Positions 42,071 to 50,801 of a stretch of DNA of 64,000 nucleotides are shown piece by piece (positions within the stretch are counted from its first letter, which is position 1; each line of letters opens with the position of its first letter). The notes under the pieces were generated by a model. It saw nothing but the letters and a program-made list of their open reading frames with translations. It was not told where the DNA came from and did no database searches. The position numbers were made by a program, and so were the translations under genes. This DNA is from Acidobacteriota bacterium (GTDB lineage: Bacteria > Acidobacteriota > Terriglobia > Terriglobales > Acidobacteriaceae). The DNA lies in NCBI GenBank assembly GCA_018268855.1, contig JAFDVR010000017.1, forward strand, positions 1 to 64,000. The letters are read 5' to 3'.

Positions 42071-42357
42071 TACTTCTTGGCTCCCCCATGAAGAGTCGAA
42101 GGAAAGCCAGCCTTCGTCGTTGCGTTCACGAGGGCAGCAGGGTTTGTCTTGTCCGCGTCGTACTTCACGGTCGCTGTCTTATGGTCATAGTCCACTTTCG
42201 CGTCCATCACTCCCGGAACTTTTTCAAGCGCCTTATGAATGGTGATCGAGCACATGGAGCAAGTCATGTTCTGTACGTCGAGCACAGCGGTTTCCGGTGT
42301 TGCTGCAAAGGCGGATGCCGGTAAGGAGAGTAGCAGAGCAGCGATGAGCTTACGCAT
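42070..42357 (-). CDS. merP: Periplasmic mercuric-ion-binding protein
   Basis: 95 residues. Signal peptide (to about 19, AFAA) then one HMA domain. The metal motif reads MTCSMC rather than the usual MTCAAC of MerP. Rest of fold (VLDVQNMTC, VDYDHKTATVKYD, NATTKAGFPS) is standard. MerP picks up Hg(II) in the periplasm and passes it to MerT. Gap of 12 bases to merT. The SM variant keeps both Cys. Confidence 0.9.
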   Translation of the reverse strand: MRKLIAALLLSLPASAFAATPETAVLDVQNMTCSMCSITIHKALEKVPGVMDAKVDYDHKTATVKYDADKTNPAALVNATTKAGFPSTLHGGAKK

Positions 42358-42369
42358 GGTTCATTCCTT

Positions 42370-42729
42370 TCAACGGTAGAAGAGAGGCAAAATCCAGGGG
42401 CTTGCGACTGAGGCGAGCGAGAGCGGCACGAAGATCCAAAACAGGATTCTTTGCGCACGTCTCGTGCGATCAGCAAGGCAATCGCCTTCCGCAGCGCAGG
42501 CTTGGGGAACGAGATAAAGCTTGCGGAACGCCAGGCCGAGAAACAGGACGGTCAGCGCAATGAAGATGGGTCGGTAAGGTTCGAGAGCAGTCAAATGACC
42601 GATCCACGCTCCCCCGATGCCCAGACTGAGAAGCAGAAGCGGCCCTACACAACACGCCGAAGCCCCGATCCCTGCAAGCAGGCCCCCAGCAAGAGCTAGT
42701 CTCGTATTCGCATTCGATGACGACTGCAT
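42370..42729 (-). CDS. merT: Mercuric-ion transporter
   Basis: 119 residues, three membrane helices. LAGIGASACCVGPLLLLSLG has the vicinal Cys pair of helix 1 (about 25-26) and the cytosolic loop has CAAEGDC (about 77-83), the second Cys pair. This matches MerT, which brings Hg(II) into the cytosol for reduction. No merA is found in the window, so fate of the ion is open. Promoter is the MerR site at 42752-42782. Confidence 0.92.
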   Translation of the reverse strand: MQSSSNANTRLALAGGLLAGIGASACCVGPLLLLSLGIGGAWIGHLTALEPYRPIFIALTVLFLGLAFRKLYLVPQACAAEGDCLADRTRRAQRILFWIFVPLSLASVASPWILPLFYR

Positions 42730-42751
42730 TGGACCATCCTTCCTTATTTCA

Positions 42752-42782
42752 CCTTAAACTCCGTACTATGGAACGGAGTCAA
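42752..42782 (-). promoter_or_regulatory. MerR operator and merT promoter
   Basis: On the minus strand -35 TTGACT (42782-42777) and -10 TTAAGG (42757-42752) are 19 bases apart, the long spacing that MerR-type activators correct. Between them lies the dyad ACTCCGT/ACGGAGT (42758-42764 and 42773-42779). Read at TAAGGT the spacer is 20. Confidence 0.8.
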
Positions 42783-42790
42783 GAAGACAC

Positions 42791-43189
42791 ATGAGCAAGA
42801 AACTGACGATTGGAACCTTGGCAGAGCGCGGCGGGGTGAGCGTTGAGACGATTCGCTACTATCAACGACGCGCGCTCCTGGACGAGCCAGTGAAGCCCCC
42901 TGGAGGCTTTCGGCAGTACCCGGAAGAATCGGTGAAGCGACTTCTCTTCATCAAGCGAGCTCAGGCGTTGGGATTCACGCTAGAGGAGATTCAAGATCTC
43001 CTTGCTCTCGATCAACGGAAGGGCTGTCTGGAAACGCGAGAGATCGCAGCTCATAAGGTGGAGCTGATCGCACAGAAGATTGCTGACCTGTCAAAGATGA
43101 AAAAATCGCTGGCTCGCCTCGTACGGTCCTGTGACACGTCTGCTGCGGATGCACCTTGTCCCATCATTCACTTGTTGGCCGATGAGTAG
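42791..43189 (+). CDS. merR: MerR-family mercury-responsive regulator
   Basis: 132 residues. N-terminal winged helix (TIGTLAERGGVSVETIRYYQ), dimer helix, and three conserved Cys: KGCLETREIA (about 82), RSCDTSAADAPC (about 115 and 124), the Hg(II) site of true MerR. It binds the dyad at 42758-42779 and controls merTP in the opposite direction as well as itself. The start is 9 bases after the -35 of merT. Confidence 0.93.
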   Translation: MSKKLTIGTLAERGGVSVETIRYYQRRALLDEPVKPPGGFRQYPEESVKRLLFIKRAQALGFTLEEIQDLLALDQRKGCLETREIAAHKVELIAQKIADLSKMKKSLARLVRSCDTSAADAPCPIIHLLADE

Positions 43190-43577
43190 CGGATCGCCAG
43201 ACCGACCCGCGAGAACGCGAATTCTCATGAGATGCATCGGTTCGGGACGGAAGGAAGTTTCCTTCCGCGCTGCAGCCGCGTTCCGCGTCTTGGCTCCTTT
43301 CTCTAGCGGGCCTGTTCCTGCCCGCAACGCCGGCCCTTGCTTCTAGGGGCGCTTCGCACGCAATAAGGAAGACAAGCCTCGCTAAGGGGCGCTGCCCCGA
43401 TCGCGCTCTCCAAGGCCATCCGCCCTCCGGGTTTTGGCTCCCCCGCAAGCGGTCCCCCCAAAAAGCTTCGCTCCGAGACCTTTCCGTTTGCTACCCCCGC
43501 CTTCGCCAGGAGGCGTTCGGCATATGCATGCCGCGATTTCACGCGGAAAAGCAAAAGCCAACCAAGGAGCAGACACC
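43190..43577 (+). other. Hairpin-rich non-coding leader upstream of ardC
   Basis: 388 bases without a supported gene. Stems: GAGAA/TTCTC (43211-43226), CGGAAGGAA/TTCCTTCCG (43248-43267), GGGGC/GCCCC (about 43386-43398), GGCAT/ATGCC (43519-43532) and CCGCG/CGCGG (43531-43546). The first two could end the merR transcript. The last two sit 30-60 bases before ardC. Length and density of hairpins mirror the ssb leader. Confidence 0.5.
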
Positions 43578-44486
43578 ATGACCACACCCGCCGCCACCCC
43601 CATCGACAGCAAGAAGCCAAGCACCAAGCAGGAACTCATCGCCGCCAACGTCAAGCTCTTGATTGAGCAGTTGGAAGCCGGACACTCCGGTGCCCTCACC
43701 GACTACCTCACGGCCATGAGCCGCTTTCATAACTACAGCTTCGGAAACGTGCTGGAGATCGCACGGCAGATGCCCACCGCAACCCGTGTTGCCGGGTTCT
43801 GGACGTGGAAGCAACTTGGTCGCAACGTGAAGGCCGGGCAAAAAGGCATCCGCATTTTGGCTCCCATCGTGGGCGTTCGTCGCAAGAAAGACGAGGAAGC
43901 CAACAAGGACATCACCAAGCAGAATGAACGGGTCTTAGTTGGGTTCCGCAATGCCTACGTCTTCGACGTGTCGCAGACCGAAGGCGCAGACCTACCGGAG
44001 ATGCGCGGAATTTCCGGCGACCCCGGCGAGAACTCGGAACGGCTTGCCGCCTTTGTCCGTTCGCGCGGCATCACGCTTGTCTATAACCCGAACATCGCGC
44101 CAGCCCTCGGCATGAGCTACGGCGGACGCATTGCCATCTTGCCCGGACAGTCCAAGGCCGAGGAGTTTTCGACGCTGGTGCATGAGACAGCGCATGAGCT
44201 GCTGCACAAGGCGGAGCGACGCACCGCGACCACGAAGACCGTACGCGAGACAGAGGCCGAGGCTGTGGCTTTTGTCGTGGGTAAAGCCGTGGGTTTGGTG
44301 ACGGGTTCCGCCTCCGCCGATTACATCCACCTGTATCACGGCAACGCATCGCTTCTGGCCGAGAGCTTGGAAGTCATTCAGCAGACCGCCGCCGTCATCC
44401 TTGCAGCGTTGGAGCCACCTGCTGAGGATGAGGAAGAAGAGACAACCTCCACCGAAACCCCGGAACTCGCGGAGGTGGCGGCATGA
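43578..44486 (+). CDS. ardC: ArdC-family antirestriction protein
   Basis: 302 residues from the ATG at 43578 (AGGAG 8 bases upstream); an in-frame extension lies in the hairpin leader. The N-terminal ArdC ssDNA-binding domain (about 10-130: LSRFHNYSFGN-type phrase, GFWTWKQLGRNVKAGQKGI, ILAPI) is followed by a zincin-like domain with HETAHE at 202-207 and downstream ETEAEAVAF. ArdC protects incoming plasmid strands from host restriction. It overlaps the next gene by 4 bases. Confidence 0.92.
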   Translation: MTTPAATPIDSKKPSTKQELIAANVKLLIEQLEAGHSGALTDYLTAMSRFHNYSFGNVLEIARQMPTATRVAGFWTWKQLGRNVKAGQKGIRILAPIVGVRRKKDEEANKDITKQNERVLVGFRNAYVFDVSQTEGADLPEMRGISGDPGENSERLAAFVRSRGITLVYNPNIAPALGMSYGGRIAILPGQSKAEEFSTLVHETAHELLHKAERRTATTKTVRETEAEAVAFVVGKAVGLVTGSASADYIHLYHGNASLLAESLEVIQQTAAVILAALEPPAEDEEEETTSTETPELAEVAA

Positions 44487-44896
44487 AAACCATCCTTGCC
44501 ATCTTGCACAAGGCCGGAGGTTGGCGACCCAACCTCTACGTCAAGATTGAGAACCCGCCCTATCTGCCGCTAGTCATCGAAGCGGCGGATGAATCTGGCC
44601 CGCTCGGTCTGCCCTCGCTCTCCGTCGCGCACTACAGCCAGCAGAATGGCGATCCCATGCGGGACCCGGAGATGTGCTTTGAGTTGGGCTTCGCCGGGAG
44701 CGCACACCTGATTCCGTACTACTGGCGTAATGACTACGTTGCGGTCGAGCAATGGAGCCGCAACATCATCCGCGACCACTATGTGGCCCTGTTGGAGTTG
44801 CAGAAGCAGCACGAGAAGTTTGCGGAGACATGGGACAACAATCTCCGCTTGCAGGGCTACGAAGCAGCCTTCACGGACAAGTGCATTCTCGGCTAG
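44483..44896 (+). CDS. DUF6908-type protein
   Basis: 137 residues, soluble. KIENPPYLPLVIEA, PLGLPSLSVAHYSQQNGDPM and RDPEMCFEL match DUF6908 proteins, which recur next to ardC and parB-like genes on plasmids and ICEs. Function unknown. It is coupled to ardC by an ATGA overlap, suggesting use at the same stage of transfer, possibly antirestriction. The protein is acidic and has no visible catalytic motif. Confidence 0.75.
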   Translation: MKTILAILHKAGGWRPNLYVKIENPPYLPLVIEAADESGPLGLPSLSVAHYSQQNGDPMRDPEMCFELGFAGSAHLIPYYWRNDYVAVEQWSRNIIRDHYVALLELQKQHEKFAETWDNNLRLQGYEAAFTDKCILG

Positions 44897-44981
44897 TCCG
44901 CTCCCTTGGAGCGGAACCCATGCCCGACGTGCGCCGCTCTGTGACCATCCCCCCGCAACCGCTCGAAAGGAGCACACCATC

Positions 44982-46577
44982 ATGCAAACCCAAGTTATCA
45001 ACGCCACCGAATATCGCGACGTTTCGCTCTCGCTGTTGTCCGAGTCCAAGACCAACCCGCGCCGCATCTTTGAGGACGCTGCATTAAAAGAACTGGCCGC
45101 GTCCATCCGCAGTCAAGGCGTCCTGTCTCCCTTACTTGTGCGTCCGCTCACGGAACACGGCTTTGAGATTGTGGCAGGTGCCCGACGCTTCCGCGCCGCG
45201 CAGATGGCCGAAGCGGAGACGGTGCCCGTTCGCATCGTGGACTTGAGCGATGCCCAGGCGCTAGAAGCGCAGTTGATTGAGAACCTGCAACGCAAGGACG
45301 TTCACCCGATGGAAGAGGCCCAAGGCTTCCGTGCGCTTCTGAACTTGGAGGAGCCGAAATACACCGTCGAGCAGATAGCAGCCAAGATGGGCAAAAGTCC
45401 CGCATACGTGACCACGCGCCTCAAACTTACCGACCTTGCGCCCGCTGTCGTCGAAGCGTTCTACGCGGAAGAGATTGGCGTCGGCCATGCTCTCTTGTTG
45501 GCGAAGCTCCAACCCGATCAGCAGGAACAGGCACTCTCCGCTTGCTTCAAAGAGGTCTACAACGGCGAACGCAAACCGACACGCATTCTGCTGCCTGTCC
45601 GCAACCTGCAATTCTGGATTGACACCAACATCGTCCTCGCGCTGAAAGAAGCTCCGTTCGATAGGAAGGATGCGCAGCTTGTGCCAGCAGCCGGAAGCTG
45701 CATCGACTGCCCCAAGCGCACAGGCCACAACAAGCTCCTGTTCTCGGACATTGGCGGCAAACTCGATTCCTGCACCGACCCCACCTGCTATCAAGCGAAG
45801 GTTGCGGCGCACGTCTCCAAAACCATCGCGGCGAAACCGAACCTTGTTCAGATCAGCACCGCCTACGGTCAACAGAAGGAAGATAGCGCGGTACTCCCAC
45901 GCAATCGGTACACGGAGATTCGTGCGGAGAAGCCAGCCGATAGGGACGAGGCGAAACGGCCTGAGTTCAAGTCGTGCAAGTTCACCTCGGATGCGATTGT
46001 GACCGATGGAACGGAAGTCGGAACCATGCGCAAGGTCTGCACCAATTCCGCTTGCCCTGTCCATCATCCTCAGCCACAACGCAATGACCGGGATGAGGAG
46101 AAGTGGAAGGCCGAGCAGGAGAAGCGCCGCCGCGACGAGGCCATTGCCAACACAACCGGGCTTCGCGTTCTCGCCGCCATCAGTGCCGCCGTCCCGGTGC
46201 GTCTGATGAAGCGTGACCTTCTCTTCATCAATACCCAACTCGCGGAGCTTGTCGGAGAACCGCGTCTGGAAGTCCTGGCCAAGCAGCACGGCATCAAGCG
46301 GTCAAAGGATGCGGACAACATCGGCAAACTCTTCGCTGCCTATCTTCGCCGTGCCGATGAAGGCGCTCTCTCCCGCATTGTCGTGGAGCTGACCATCATT
46401 CTGACCGCCGCGCGGACGAATGCGCCGAGCATTCTTCGCGAAGCGGCCACCATCTACAAGGTGGATACCGATACCATCGCGCAGAAGGTCAAGGCGGAAT
46501 TTGCAGCCAAGGCAAAGGCAAAGAAAGAGGCCAAGCCAGCCGTCAAGGTGCCGCCCAAAGTTAAGAAAGCGGCATAG
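44982..46577 (+). CDS. parB: ParB/RepB/Spo0J-family protein with zinc-like Cys motifs
   Basis: 531 residues from the ATG at 44982 (AAAGGAG 9 bases upstream). The nuclease-like ParB N domain has LKELAASIRSQGVLSPLLVR, GARRFRAA and ENLQRKDVHPMEEAQG; a helix-turn-helix follows (YTVEQIAAKMGKSPAYVTTR). Then come CIDCPKRTG with SCTDPTCY, and later CTNSACPVHH, probably zinc sites, absent from chromosomal ParB. The C terminus is Lys/Ala-rich. No parA is seen, so it may regulate or aid element maintenance rather than classic partition. Confidence 0.88.
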   Translation: MQTQVINATEYRDVSLSLLSESKTNPRRIFEDAALKELAASIRSQGVLSPLLVRPLTEHGFEIVAGARRFRAAQMAEAETVPVRIVDLSDAQALEAQLIENLQRKDVHPMEEAQGFRALLNLEEPKYTVEQIAAKMGKSPAYVTTRLKLTDLAPAVVEAFYAEEIGVGHALLLAKLQPDQQEQALSACFKEVYNGERKPTRILLPVRNLQFWIDTNIVLALKEAPFDRKDAQLVPAAGSCIDCPKRTGHNKLLFSDIGGKLDSCTDPTCYQAKVAAHVSKTIAAKPNLVQISTAYGQQKEDSAVLPRNRYTEIRAEKPADRDEAKRPEFKSCKFTSDAIVTDGTEVGTMRKVCTNSACPVHHPQPQRNDRDEEKWKAEQEKRRRDEAIANTTGLRVLAAISAAVPVRLMKRDLLFINTQLAELVGEPRLEVLAKQHGIKRSKDADNIGKLFAAYLRRADEGALSRIVVELTIILTAARTNAPSILREAATIYKVDTDTIAQKVKAEFAAKAKAKKEAKPAVKVPPKVKKAA

Positions 46578-46646
46578 AACTGCTGACTTCAGAGGAGGCC
46601 GCGAACCTACGGCCTTCTCGCATTTTCGGTCACAGATTGCGGCGCA

Positions 46647-46671
46647 GGGAGAGACCGCTTCGGTTTCTCCC
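46647..46671 (+). terminator. Hairpin after the parB gene
   Basis: GGGAGA (46647-46652), ACCG (46654-46657), loop ctt, CGGT (46661-46664), TCTCCC (46666-46671). It is a 10-pair stem with one mismatch, 70 bases after the stop codon. The T run is short. Confidence 0.4.
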
Positions 46672-46825
46672 TTGAACCCTCATCCCGCCTGGCTCCGGCC
46701 CCCGCTCGCCGGCTGCGCGGCAGGACGACGTTCCCCCTTCCTGCACTTTTCCCCTTTACTGCCTCCGGCGGTGCGACACTAGAGCTGACCTTAGCAGTAC
46801 CGGATGCTGGGCAAGGAGGCGGGTA

Positions 46826-47614
46826 GTGCCGACAGCAGAAGAGCAGTTCCTCGAGACCTTCCGCAGATTCAACAACAACTGGAATCTCGTCCTGTCTTTG
46901 CGGCAATTCATCGCAGCGACGGGCAGCATCGCGCCATTGGCAGTTCAGGAATACCACGCGAGCCTCATGGAGGCAGCGGCGACCGAACCCGACTTTAGGC
47001 GAATCTTCGGTGATGCCGACAAACCTACCGATCCCGAAGTGTTGTCGTTCCTTCAGACACAGATAACCCAGATGGTGTTGACGAACGCATCGACAGCAAT
47101 CGATGCCGCCTCCCTCGTCTTTGCGCAATCCATTCTGGACGATGCGGCGTGGTCTTATCTCAAAGTGTGTGCGACAACGGACCCCGCGGCTTGGGAATAC
47201 ATGTTCGAGAACAAACAGGTCAGCATGAAGGATTTCAAGACCAAGACCTTCGAGCAGCTTCGTGCGGACTTTATTGAGGACCGTCTCAAGCAGATCGGGC
47301 GCGAATCGCTTCTCGTCAAAATCAATCTCTTGTTCAAGCTATGCACGCCGCCTAAAGACTACGCGCCGATAAACAACTACCAATACAGTGAGGATCGACT
47401 CAAGACCATCGACGGCCAGCGGCATCGCGTCATTCACGAGAATGCGGCAGGAACGCCACTCCCGACGCTTGCCGATGATCTCGAATACTTGCAAAAGACC
47501 GCGTGGTTCCTAATGGGTCTTGTGAATCAAAAGTACAAACTCCAGATCGACATGAGGCAGTATTTCAACCTCCAGACCGCGACATCACAAGAAGTGACAC
47601 CGTCGGACTCCTAA
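46826..47614 (+). CDS. HEPN-like protein of unknown function
   Basis: 262 residues from a GTG at 46826 with an excellent AAGGAGG 6 bases upstream. Mostly helical. Residues around 198 read GQRHRVIHEN, an Rx4H motif as in the HEPN ribonuclease fold, near the C terminus as usual. N-terminal half has no recognised domain. It converges with the defence-like minus-strand operon that ends at 47653. An RNase toxin or defence effector is possible; no antitoxin (MNT) gene is adjacent. The HEPN call rests on one motif and helical content. Confidence 0.55.
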   Translation: MPTAEEQFLETFRRFNNNWNLVLSLRQFIAATGSIAPLAVQEYHASLMEAAATEPDFRRIFGDADKPTDPEVLSFLQTQITQMVLTNASTAIDAASLVFAQSILDDAAWSYLKVCATTDPAAWEYMFENKQVSMKDFKTKTFEQLRADFIEDRLKQIGRESLLVKINLLFKLCTPPKDYAPINNYQYSEDRLKTIDGQRHRVIHENAAGTPLPTLADDLEYLQKTAWFLMGLVNQKYKLQIDMRQYFNLQTATSQEVTPSDS

Positions 47615-47652
47615 GCTATTTCGGTAATGCGCCTACCCAATATAGAGAAGAA

Positions 47653-47946
47653 TCAGTCTTTGTCTTCAGGAATGGGAACTTGTGCAACTGAGGTGAGAGG
47701 GTGTCCGATGTGCTCATGCAAAATCGCCCCGACTTTCGTAGCGGTTTTTTCGTCGAGTTGATGGAAGTGATAGAAAACGGAGTCGCCCTTGAATTTGCAG
47801 GAGAAAAGCAGCGTGTTCGTTGCATAGGTAATCACGCGCTCGATAGTCACTTCGTCCGTCGAGATAGGAAACGTGCTTCCCGGCTTCGTCGCGCCGCCTG
47901 GCTGTGGAGCCCAACCGGGGAGGTCCATTACACGCTTCGGCAGCAT
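47653..47946 (-). CDS. Unknown small protein, last gene of the Gabija-like operon
   Basis: 97 residues from the ATG at 47946, two bases after the stop of the membrane protein gene (TGACATG). Contains MDLPGWAPQPGGATKPG, then a mixed strand/helix domain with VFYHFHQLDEKTATKVGAIL and a C-terminal acidic end. No membrane segment or known motif. Tight coupling to the upstream gene suggests joint function. Confidence 0.55.
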   Translation of the reverse strand: MLPKRVMDLPGWAPQPGGATKPGSTFPISTDEVTIERVITYATNTLLFSCKFKGDSVFYHFHQLDEKTATKVGAILHEHIGHPLTSVAQVPIPEDKD

Positions 47947-47947
47947 G

Positions 47948-48148
47948 TCAGTTGCCCTGTAATGTAAGCTTGGGATTTGCGTCGGCAATATCAGTCCAGA
48001 TGCTCTCGCGCTTCGCCTTGAACTTGAAGCCTAGAGGATTGAGCGAAAAGGCGCCTTCGAAGACATCGTATTTGTCAGCGATGATGAGGACCGCTACAAC
48101 GAACGCGAAGAGGATCAGCGCAAGCTGGCCGTGAGAGAGATTCTTCAT
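47948..48148 (-). CDS. Tiny single-pass membrane protein
   Basis: 66 residues. One N-terminal membrane helix (about 8-25, LALILFAFVVAVLIIA) and a soluble tail of about 40 residues. GGAGG lies 5 bases before the ATG. It stands between a DUF5677 gene (48-base gap) and the unknown protein. Small membrane proteins in defence operons can act as effectors, but nothing here proves it. Confidence 0.6.
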   Translation of the reverse strand: MKNLSHGQLALILFAFVVAVLIIADKYDVFEGAFSLNPLGFKFKAKRESIWTDIADANPKLTLQGN

Positions 48149-48196
48149 AAAACCTCCATGTGGGACGGCACCATTGTACCTTGCTGGCTCTCGGGT

Positions 48197-49054
48197 CTAT
48201 TCGCCGCAGCCGTCGCTATGCGAGACTTTGGCTTTATGTTTCTTGCGATGATTGCTATGGTCTTCATTCGCCACGTTTGCCAGATGCTCAGCGATTACTG
48301 CGGCTTCATTGAACGGCTGTCTGGCTGTATCGTACTTGCGATTGAAGTAGCGTCCGAGGTTGATCAAAACCAGAGCGACACCATGGATTGCATTGTTGGT
48401 TCCGAACAGCATCCGGAGGGGATGCTCTTTCTTGCCGTGTAGTAGCCAATTGGCATGTCTGTGTAGAGTTTTGTACGTGGTGTGGACGTAACCGCTGCCT
48501 GTGACATAGATGTTAGCCATTAGCATAGCCAAATCATCGCCGCCTACAGCCTTGTCCACACTAACAGCTCTCTTAAACAGGTTTTTCTTGCTCCAGTCTC
48601 GCGAGCCTAGAGGAAGATTTGACGCTGCACTTGCGTCAGTTGCAAACTTCGTCGTTCTCTCTGCGAGTTCCTTTGGAATCCTTAGCCTTCCGCCCGACGC
48701 CCGCTCCAAATCTGTCATAGCTGTGTGGTTATTGATTGGGTCAAAGTGGAGGTACTTCCACACTTCATCATCGCTTGCTTGCTGCAGGTAACATGCATTC
48801 ACCACCAGCTCCAGCATTGATCGAAGAAGAACCTGCATCTCGTCAATTGCGTCGAGAGACCTGATTTGTAGAATCACGCGGGCGAGTTCATTGAGCTTGG
48901 AAACCGATGAAGAGAGGATAAGAGACCTCTCCGTTACGTTGGGCTCGCGATTCTTTATGTCATTTGCTTGATCGGTGACAACCTGCCTCAGCCTGTTAAC
49001 AAGGGCAACCAGTTCCTTCTGGCATTCCTTTTGAACATCGAGTTCCTCTGTCAT
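48197..49054 (-). CDS. DUF5677-family protein
   Basis: 285 residues, helical. IDEMQVLLRSMLELVVNACYL followed by WKYLHFDPI and a later SGYVHTTYKTLHRHAN match the DUF5677 family, a HEPN-related helical fold of unknown activity found often in defence islands. The C terminus is basic (NHRKKHKAKVSH). It starts 34 bases after the helicase gene with the same direction and is therefore a probable operon member. Confidence 0.75.
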   Translation of the reverse strand: MTEELDVQKECQKELVALVNRLRQVVTDQANDIKNREPNVTERSLILSSSVSKLNELARVILQIRSLDAIDEMQVLLRSMLELVVNACYLQQASDDEVWKYLHFDPINNHTAMTDLERASGGRLRIPKELAERTTKFATDASAASNLPLGSRDWSKKNLFKRAVSVDKAVGGDDLAMLMANIYVTGSGYVHTTYKTLHRHANWLLHGKKEHPLRMLFGTNNAIHGVALVLINLGRYFNRKYDTARQPFNEAAVIAEHLANVANEDHSNHRKKHKAKVSHSDGCGE

Positions 49055-49088
49055 GCTTTACCGCCCCTGCGAGTCTAAGATAGTGAAT

Positions 49089-50801
49089 CTATGCGGGGCC
49101 AACTAAGGATCTTGCGCCGTGAGGGCGGAGGATGGTGACGCGACTCCTCGCGCGAGTCAGTCCGACACGCAATAGCCTTCTGCTGCGTTCGTATGGGTAC
49201 ACTTCTTTTCTCTCATCGAAGAACTGCGATTTAAATGCCCCCTCAATCAGCACAACACCGTCAAATTCTTTGCCTTTGGACTTGTGAATGTTCATCAGAA
49301 TGCAACCGCGCGGATCGCGTTCGACGGCGATCAGCTTCTCTTGTTCGAGAATGCCTTGGACAAGATCGCTGACGCCCTCATAGTTGCCGCTGGCAAGCCA
49401 CTTGTTCAACAGGCCACTTGCCAGTGCATCGGTCGCTCTGAACAGCCGGACAAGTCTCACCTCACGGAACAATTCACCTAAAGCGGAAATATCTTGTAGG
49501 ACGCGGCGCGCGCTCTTCCAATCAACAACGGGATCTCCAACCAGCTGAAGGCCTCTTTGGTGCAACGCCAGCATCTCTTTCGCGGCATTGATGCGGGGCT
49601 TCTCCTCACCGGCCACTTTCGCCGCCGCGGCCTCATATTTCTGTGCAACCTCGGCCGCAGTCTTCGTGGGTTCTTCTGCGTTCTTCAGTTTGTAATAAGC
49701 CGCGATGCAGCGAAGGGTTTTCGAGACCGACTTCTGCGATGGCTGCGTCGGCCATTCCAGGATGGATGCCACGACGATCGCGGCAGCCGCGGACAACTCC
49801 GCATCCCAGACAACATCGTGCTCGATGACAGGCAAATCCCGTCCGTTGTAGGAATGAGACTCCGAAAGAATCATCGAAATGTCAGAAACCAGCGCGTTGC
49901 TGCGTGAAAGGACTGCAATGCTCGGATTCTGTACACCCAATTTCCGAAGCTCAGAAAACGTGAAGACCACGCAAGCATGCACGGTTGAGGCAAATGCGCG
50001 CGGCCAGTAGCGGACTTGCGTGATGTCTTCTGTCTCGGGAAGGGGCGTCTGATTGTGCAGCACCGCATTCGCGAACTTTAGAATCCCTGCATTGGGACTT
50101 CGATGATTCTCGCCTCCGAGATCGAACTCGCGAGGCGCGAGCGCTGTACGCAGCCCATCGACGCGCAGCGGATCGATATCGTCCCTGTAATCGAAGATTC
50201 TCTGATCGGGGTCGGCGAGACAGAAGATGTCCGCCACCTTGGACAACTGCGCGACGATGCGCCACTGGTTGTCATCCGTGTCCTGGAATTCATCGACAAT
50301 GATCATCGGAAAGCTGTCGCCGATCAGGTTTCGTAGTGCTGTGCATCTCTCTAACAGCTCTGCTGTACCGTGCGCGAACAGATCGAAACAGTAGACTCCT
50401 GCTTCCTTTGCCTGTCTCTGCCGTTCTACCTCCCAATCTCCATCAAAGGCAGCTTTCTGTAGCCGCTCGTCGCCGGGATACAGGAAACGAACTGGACGTC
50501 CTACCAACAGTCGCCCGTGGGCACGCAGGATATCCATACAGAAGGAGTGATAGGTCTGGACTGTTACGGCGCGTCTCTCTGCTGGCTTCAGAATTTCCTT
50601 GCAACGAAGCAACACCTGGCGGATTGCAGCTCGCGAGAAACTCAGGAAGAGGATCTCCTGGCCCGGCTTCAGTGTGGGGAAACGCTTTTGTGCTTTGAAC
50701 AACGCAACTGTCGTCTTACCAGACCCCGGCCCTCCGAGGACGAGAAGGTGACCCGGCTCCGCGATGATCGCTTTGCGTTTATCACACAGCTGAAAGTTCA
50801 T
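49089..50801 (-). CDS. UvrD-like helicase, GajB-type partner
   Basis: 570 residues. SF1 helicase motifs: Q-region, Walker A GGPGSGKTT (about 23), Ia YHSFCMDIL, II IIVDEFQDTDD (about 165), III ADPDQRIFDYRDD, and the C-terminal IHKSKGKEFDGVVLIEG and LRVGLTRARS. Its start overlaps the OLD gene by 4 bases. In Gabija systems the helicase GajB joins the GajA nuclease into one complex that cuts phage DNA when nucleotide levels fall. Size is a little above usual GajB (about 490-500 residues). Confidence 0.88.
   Translation of the reverse strand: MNFQLCDKRKAIIAEPGHLLVLGGPGSGKTTVALFKAQKRFPTLKPGQEILFLSFSRAAIRQVLLRCKEILKPAERRAVTVQTYHSFCMDILRAHGRLLVGRPVRFLYPGDERLQKAAFDGDWEVERQRQAKEAGVYCFDLFAHGTAELLERCTALRNLIGDSFPMIIVDEFQDTDDNQWRIVAQLSKVADIFCLADPDQRIFDYRDDIDPLRVDGLRTALAPREFDLGGENHRSPNAGILKFANAVLHNQTPLPETEDITQVRYWPRAFASTVHACVVFTFSELRKLGVQNPSIAVLSRSNALVSDISMILSESHSYNGRDLPVIEHDVVWDAELSAAAAIVVASILEWPTQPSQKSVSKTLRCIAAYYKLKNAEEPTKTAAEVAQKYEAAAAKVAGEEKPRINAAKEMLALHQRGLQLVGDPVVDWKSARRVLQDISALGELFREVRLVRLFRATDALASGLLNKWLASGNYEGVSDLVQGILEQEKLIAVERDPRGCILMNIHKSKGKEFDGVVLIEGAFKSQFFDERKEVYPYERSRRLLRVGLTRARSRVTILRPHGARSLVGPA

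Noticed and set aside
45261-46289. 342-residue minus-strand frame
   Set aside because: Antisense to the ParB-like gene, which has full family motifs.
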